From Caldifarciminota bacterium (GTDB lineage Bacteria; Hydrothermota; Tepidihabitantia; Tepidihabitantales; CAIPLT01): a DNA stretch of 8,312 bases. Positions 6,275 through 8,312 of this stretch are shown piece by piece. The notes beneath the pieces were generated by a model that worked only from the letters and a program-made list of their open reading frames with translations, was not told the DNA's origin and ran no database searches. Where the stretch lies: assembly GCA_025061975.1 (NCBI GenBank), contig JANXBB010000124.1:1-8312 (forward strand), read 5' to 3'. A program made the position numbers and the translations under genes. Each line of letters begins with the position of its first letter. Within the stretch, counting starts at the first letter, position 1.

Positions 6275-6685
6275 TTATATGTCTGTCTTATCAGGTATAA
6301 TCTTTACTAAAATTTTTCTCGTCCGCGGCCCATCAAATTCACAAAGAAATACTCCTTGCCAAGTTCCTAATACAAGTGCACCATTTTCAACAAAAAGAAT
6401 CTGGGAACTTCCAATAACCGAAGTTTTTATGTGAGCATCAGCATTTCCTTCAGTGTGTGCATAATGATAACTATGAGGAAAATATTTAGCAAGCATGGTC
6501 ATAATATCTTCTTTAACGGTCGGATCGTAATTTTCATTAACTGTAATTGCGCAAGTTGTATGAGGACAAAAAAGCGCTAATAAGCCTGATTTTATTTTAT
6601 CTTTCTTTATTAACTCCGAAAGTCTGTCGGAAATCTCAATCATTTCAGTTCTTTTGCTGCTTTTTACTTCAATTATGTGATACAT
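6275..6685 (-). CDS. yjbQ: YjbQ/UPF0047 family protein
   Basis: A complete 136-residue member of the UPF0047 (YjbQ) family, whose usual length is about 130-140. The family core is clear: LFCPHTTCAITVNE (38-51), HTEGNADAHIKTSVIGSS (77-94) and LGTWQGVFLCEFDGPRTR (106-123). The conserved histidines (His42, His77, His85) are the presumed active-site or metal-binding residues. The physiological role is not settled. Thiamine-phosphate synthase side activity has been reported for the E. coli member, and some annotations use that name. The start is ATG at 6685 with AGGA 6 nt upstream, 10 bp after the transporter stop, so it is probably co-transcribed with it. No thiamine-pathway gene is seen here, although the por complex in the next operon is TPP-dependent. 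Confidence 0.9.
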   Translation of the reverse strand: MYHIIEVKSSKRTEMIEISDRLSELIKKDKIKSGLLALFCPHTTCAITVNENYDPTVKEDIMTMLAKYFPHSYHYAHTEGNADAHIKTSVIGSSQILFVENGALVLGTWQGVFLCEFDGPRTRKILVKIIPDKTDI

Positions 6686-6695
6686 ATCTGTCCTC

Positions 6696-8096
6696 TCAAG
6701 CCAATTTAGCCTTAGATGTTCTTTTTATAAATAATAAAAGAATTGTATTAAAAATTAGCGCAATTGCCCCAATAATAAACAAAAGAGTCTTACGAGAAAG
6801 AAAATTAGAAAACTCTCCAATTAATAGCGCACTTACAGCAAACGAAACATGCAAAATCCACTCTCGACCAGAAAATATTCGCCCGCGGATTTCTGAAGGC
6901 ACAATTTCTTGTAAAATTGTATCTTGAGCAATAAATATTGGCGAGACTAATAACCCTACGACAAATGCTAAAAATGCCACAAGCCAAAACTTACTTATAA
7001 AAGGTATCATAACAATTATTGCTGCAATAATTATTAAACTTATTGGCAATAAAGTATATTTGTTAATTCGATGTCCAATTATCCCATAACCAATCGAGCT
7101 TAAAACTAATCCCAAAGCACCAGTTGCAATTACTAAACTTACTCCTTTTGTCCCCCATCCAAGGCCCATTTTAATTGTCGGCGCTTGGATATAAGGAACC
7201 AAAAGAATAAACGTCCCAGCACCTAATAAAACAAGCACAATGATAGTGATAAAAACAAAAAGCACAAGTAAATTACTCTTAACAAATTTAACCGCAAAGT
7301 CGATTTCACCAAGAAATTTTTTAATTGCTGATTGAGCAACATTTATAATCTGGGCATCAGGTGTTGCAGTAGAAGGCTCTTTAATTGATTGAGAAATTTT
7401 ATTGGAAAAAGAAGTCTTTGTCCAAATAAATACTAAAGCGAAAACCGAAATTATATAGGAAAGTCCATCCAAGTAAAATCCCGCTGCCCAACTGTATTTA
7501 ATTCCAATTTTATGCCAAATCTGCCAGTCGACTACTAATCCCCCAATTAGCACACCTAAAAACGTAGCGACACGACCAATAAAGTTAATAAACGCATTAG
7601 CTGAAAGCAGTCGGCGCCGAGCAACTAAATTAGGAATTATTGACATTCTTGCAGTATTAAAAAATAATCCAAACAGAAACACCAAAAATGTTATAACGTA
7701 TACCAATGTAAGGGAAGTAGTATTTAGAATGACCAAAGGAATTATTGAAACCAAAATTGCTCGACTAAGATCGCAAAAAATCAGTACTTTAAGCCGATTC
7801 CAACGATCAATAAATACACCTGCCAATGGACCTAAGGCTATAGTCGGTAATGTAATAATAATTGAAAGATAAGACAACGCGCGAGAATTTTGCCAACCTA
7901 ATTTATCTGAAAAGTAAGCAATCATAGCTAAAAGTGCCATGTAATCGACTTTGTCACCAAAAAGAGACACCGCCTGAGAAAGGCTGAAAATCATAAAATT
8001 TTTAATCTTGAGCACCGAGAGAAATTCACTTCGAGAACCAGAAGGAGTGTAAGTTCTTAATTCGTTATTACTTGTATGCACGGAGTTATTAGACAT
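6696..8096 (-). CDS. Major facilitator superfamily transporter (MFS_3-like)
   Basis: An integral membrane transporter of 466 residues, with a cytoplasmic N-terminal tail of about 30 residues and about 12 predicted helices. The MFS motif A between helices 2 and 3 reads GPLAGVFIDRWNR (89-101), with Asp97 and the following Arg98 and Arg101. A related GHRINKY (341-347) lies in the equivalent loop of the second half. A long polar central loop of about 45 residues (226-270) separates the two six-helix halves. QEIVPSEIRGRIFSG (396-410) resembles the conserved segment of the MFS_3 (EntS-like) efflux group. The substrate cannot be told. The start is ATG at 8096, 6 bp after the glycosyltransferase stop, with only a weak AGG upstream. 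Translation may be coupled to that gene. The tight spacing suggests a shared operon with it and with yjbQ, but no shared pathway is evident. Confidence 0.88.
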   Translation of the reverse strand: MSNNSVHTSNNELRTYTPSGSRSEFLSVLKIKNFMIFSLSQAVSLFGDKVDYMALLAMIAYFSDKLGWQNSRALSYLSIIITLPTIALGPLAGVFIDRWNRLKVLIFCDLSRAILVSIIPLVILNTTSLTLVYVITFLVFLFGLFFNTARMSIIPNLVARRRLLSANAFINFIGRVATFLGVLIGGLVVDWQIWHKIGIKYSWAAGFYLDGLSYIISVFALVFIWTKTSFSNKISQSIKEPSTATPDAQIINVAQSAIKKFLGEIDFAVKFVKSNLLVLFVFITIIVLVLLGAGTFILLVPYIQAPTIKMGLGWGTKGVSLVIATGALGLVLSSIGYGIIGHRINKYTLLPISLIIIAAIIVMIPFISKFWLVAFLAFVVGLLVSPIFIAQDTILQEIVPSEIRGRIFSGREWILHVSFAVSALLIGEFSNFLSRKTLLFIIGAIALIFNTILLLFIKRTSKAKLA

Positions 8097-8102
8097 TTAA
8101 GC

Positions 8103-8312
8103 CTAATATTTTTTGTATCGAACAATTAACTCATAATAATAATTCTCGACTTTATCGGTAATTTTTTCCCAGGAGTACAGTAACGCTTTCTCACGGGCCC
8201 TTTGTCCCATAATTTTACGTAGTTCAGTATTTTCTAAAATCATATTAATCTTCATAGCGATATCGTCAGGATCACGTGGACGTGCCAAAAATCCATTGAC
8301 GCCATCTTCAAT
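8103..8312 (-). CDS. Glycosyltransferase, GT4-like, C-terminal fragment cut by the window edge
   Basis: The frame stays open from the right edge to a TAG at 8103-8105, giving 69 residues of a C-terminus. The fragment opens with IEDGVNGFLARPRDPDDIA, the typical end of the nucleotide-sugar-binding domain of GT4 (group 1, GT-B fold) glycosyltransferases. In that family the Glu shortly before this point belongs to the EX7E motif. The rest follows the family: LRKIMGQRAREKA, then SWEKITDKVENYYYEL, where the conserved Ser-Trp precedes the last helix. The true start lies beyond the window. A TTG at 8288 is internal and should not be taken as a start. Such enzymes act on cell-surface glycans, glycolipids or glycosides, and donor and acceptor cannot be judged from this piece. 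Confidence 0.85.
   Translation of the reverse strand: MEDGVNGFLARPRDPDDIAMKINMILENTELRKIMGQRAREKALLYSWEKITDKVENYYYELIVRYKKY

Noticed and set aside
6168..6434. 88-codon plus-strand open frame entering the spacer from yjbQ
   Set aside because: It is antisense to the conserved 3' half of yjbQ, has no recognisable motif, and is the only plus-strand candidate there.
6547..6927. 126-codon plus-strand open frame across the yjbQ 5' end and transporter 3' end
   Set aside because: It lies antisense to two well-supported genes and shows no family motif. It is a shadow of their codon usage.
8103..8288. Glycosyltransferase fragment taken as a complete 61-residue gene starting at TTG 8288
   Set aside because: The frame stays open to the window edge, and the residues before the TTG (IEDGVNGF) are the conserved GT4 motif, so the start is off-window.

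Overview
The window is an AT-rich bacterial segment in which every supported gene lies on the minus strand, so transcription runs from the right edge to the left. A FabH-type ketoacyl synthase, a near-consensus sigma-70 promoter and Shine-Dalgarno sites indicate a bacterium. A four-subunit, archaeal/Thermotoga-style 2-oxoacid:ferredoxin oxidoreductase, rather than the single-chain enzyme, indicates an anaerobe. An uncultivated lineage such as WOR-3/Stahlbacteria or Cloacimonadota would fit, but that is inference and nothing in the sequence fixes the phylum.

In the direction of transcription, the right part (8312 to 6275) holds the C-terminal end of a GT4-like glycosyltransferase that runs off the edge, a 12-TM major facilitator transporter, and a YjbQ/UPF0047 protein. 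Gaps are only 6 and 10 bp, so these three look co-transcribed. A roughly 400-bp spacer (6274 to 5875) follows. It holds a doubtful 76-codon basic reading frame, a nested inverted repeat at that frame's 3' end, and a good promoter (TTGACG-17-TATATT) placed so close to the fabH GTG start that the fabH message should be leaderless or nearly so.

The left part (5874 to 536) is a compact operon: fabH, porG (gamma), an enlarged delta-type subunit, porA (alpha) and porB (beta), with gaps or overlaps of 15, -29, 5 and -4 bp. The enlarged delta subunit is the most unusual element. A PorD-type Thr-Gly-Ser-Trp-Arg signature lies near its N-terminus and a PorD-type double [4Fe-4S] domain at its C-terminus, and between them is a complete GltD/NfnB-like flavoprotein module with its own N-terminal cysteine domain and two dinucleotide-binding motifs. 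It looks like a PorD subunit into which an NAD(P)H-flavin unit was inserted. The complex could then exchange electrons between 2-oxoacid oxidation and NAD(P)H directly. The acyl-CoA product (acetyl-CoA, or a branched acyl-CoA if the substrate is a branched 2-oxoacid) is the primer FabH uses, so the operon may link 2-oxoacid metabolism to the start of fatty-acid synthesis.

At the left edge (491 to 1) is the N-terminal half of an unrecognised protein with four predicted membrane segments. No tRNA, rRNA, CRISPR array, insertion sequence or classical intrinsic terminator was seen.
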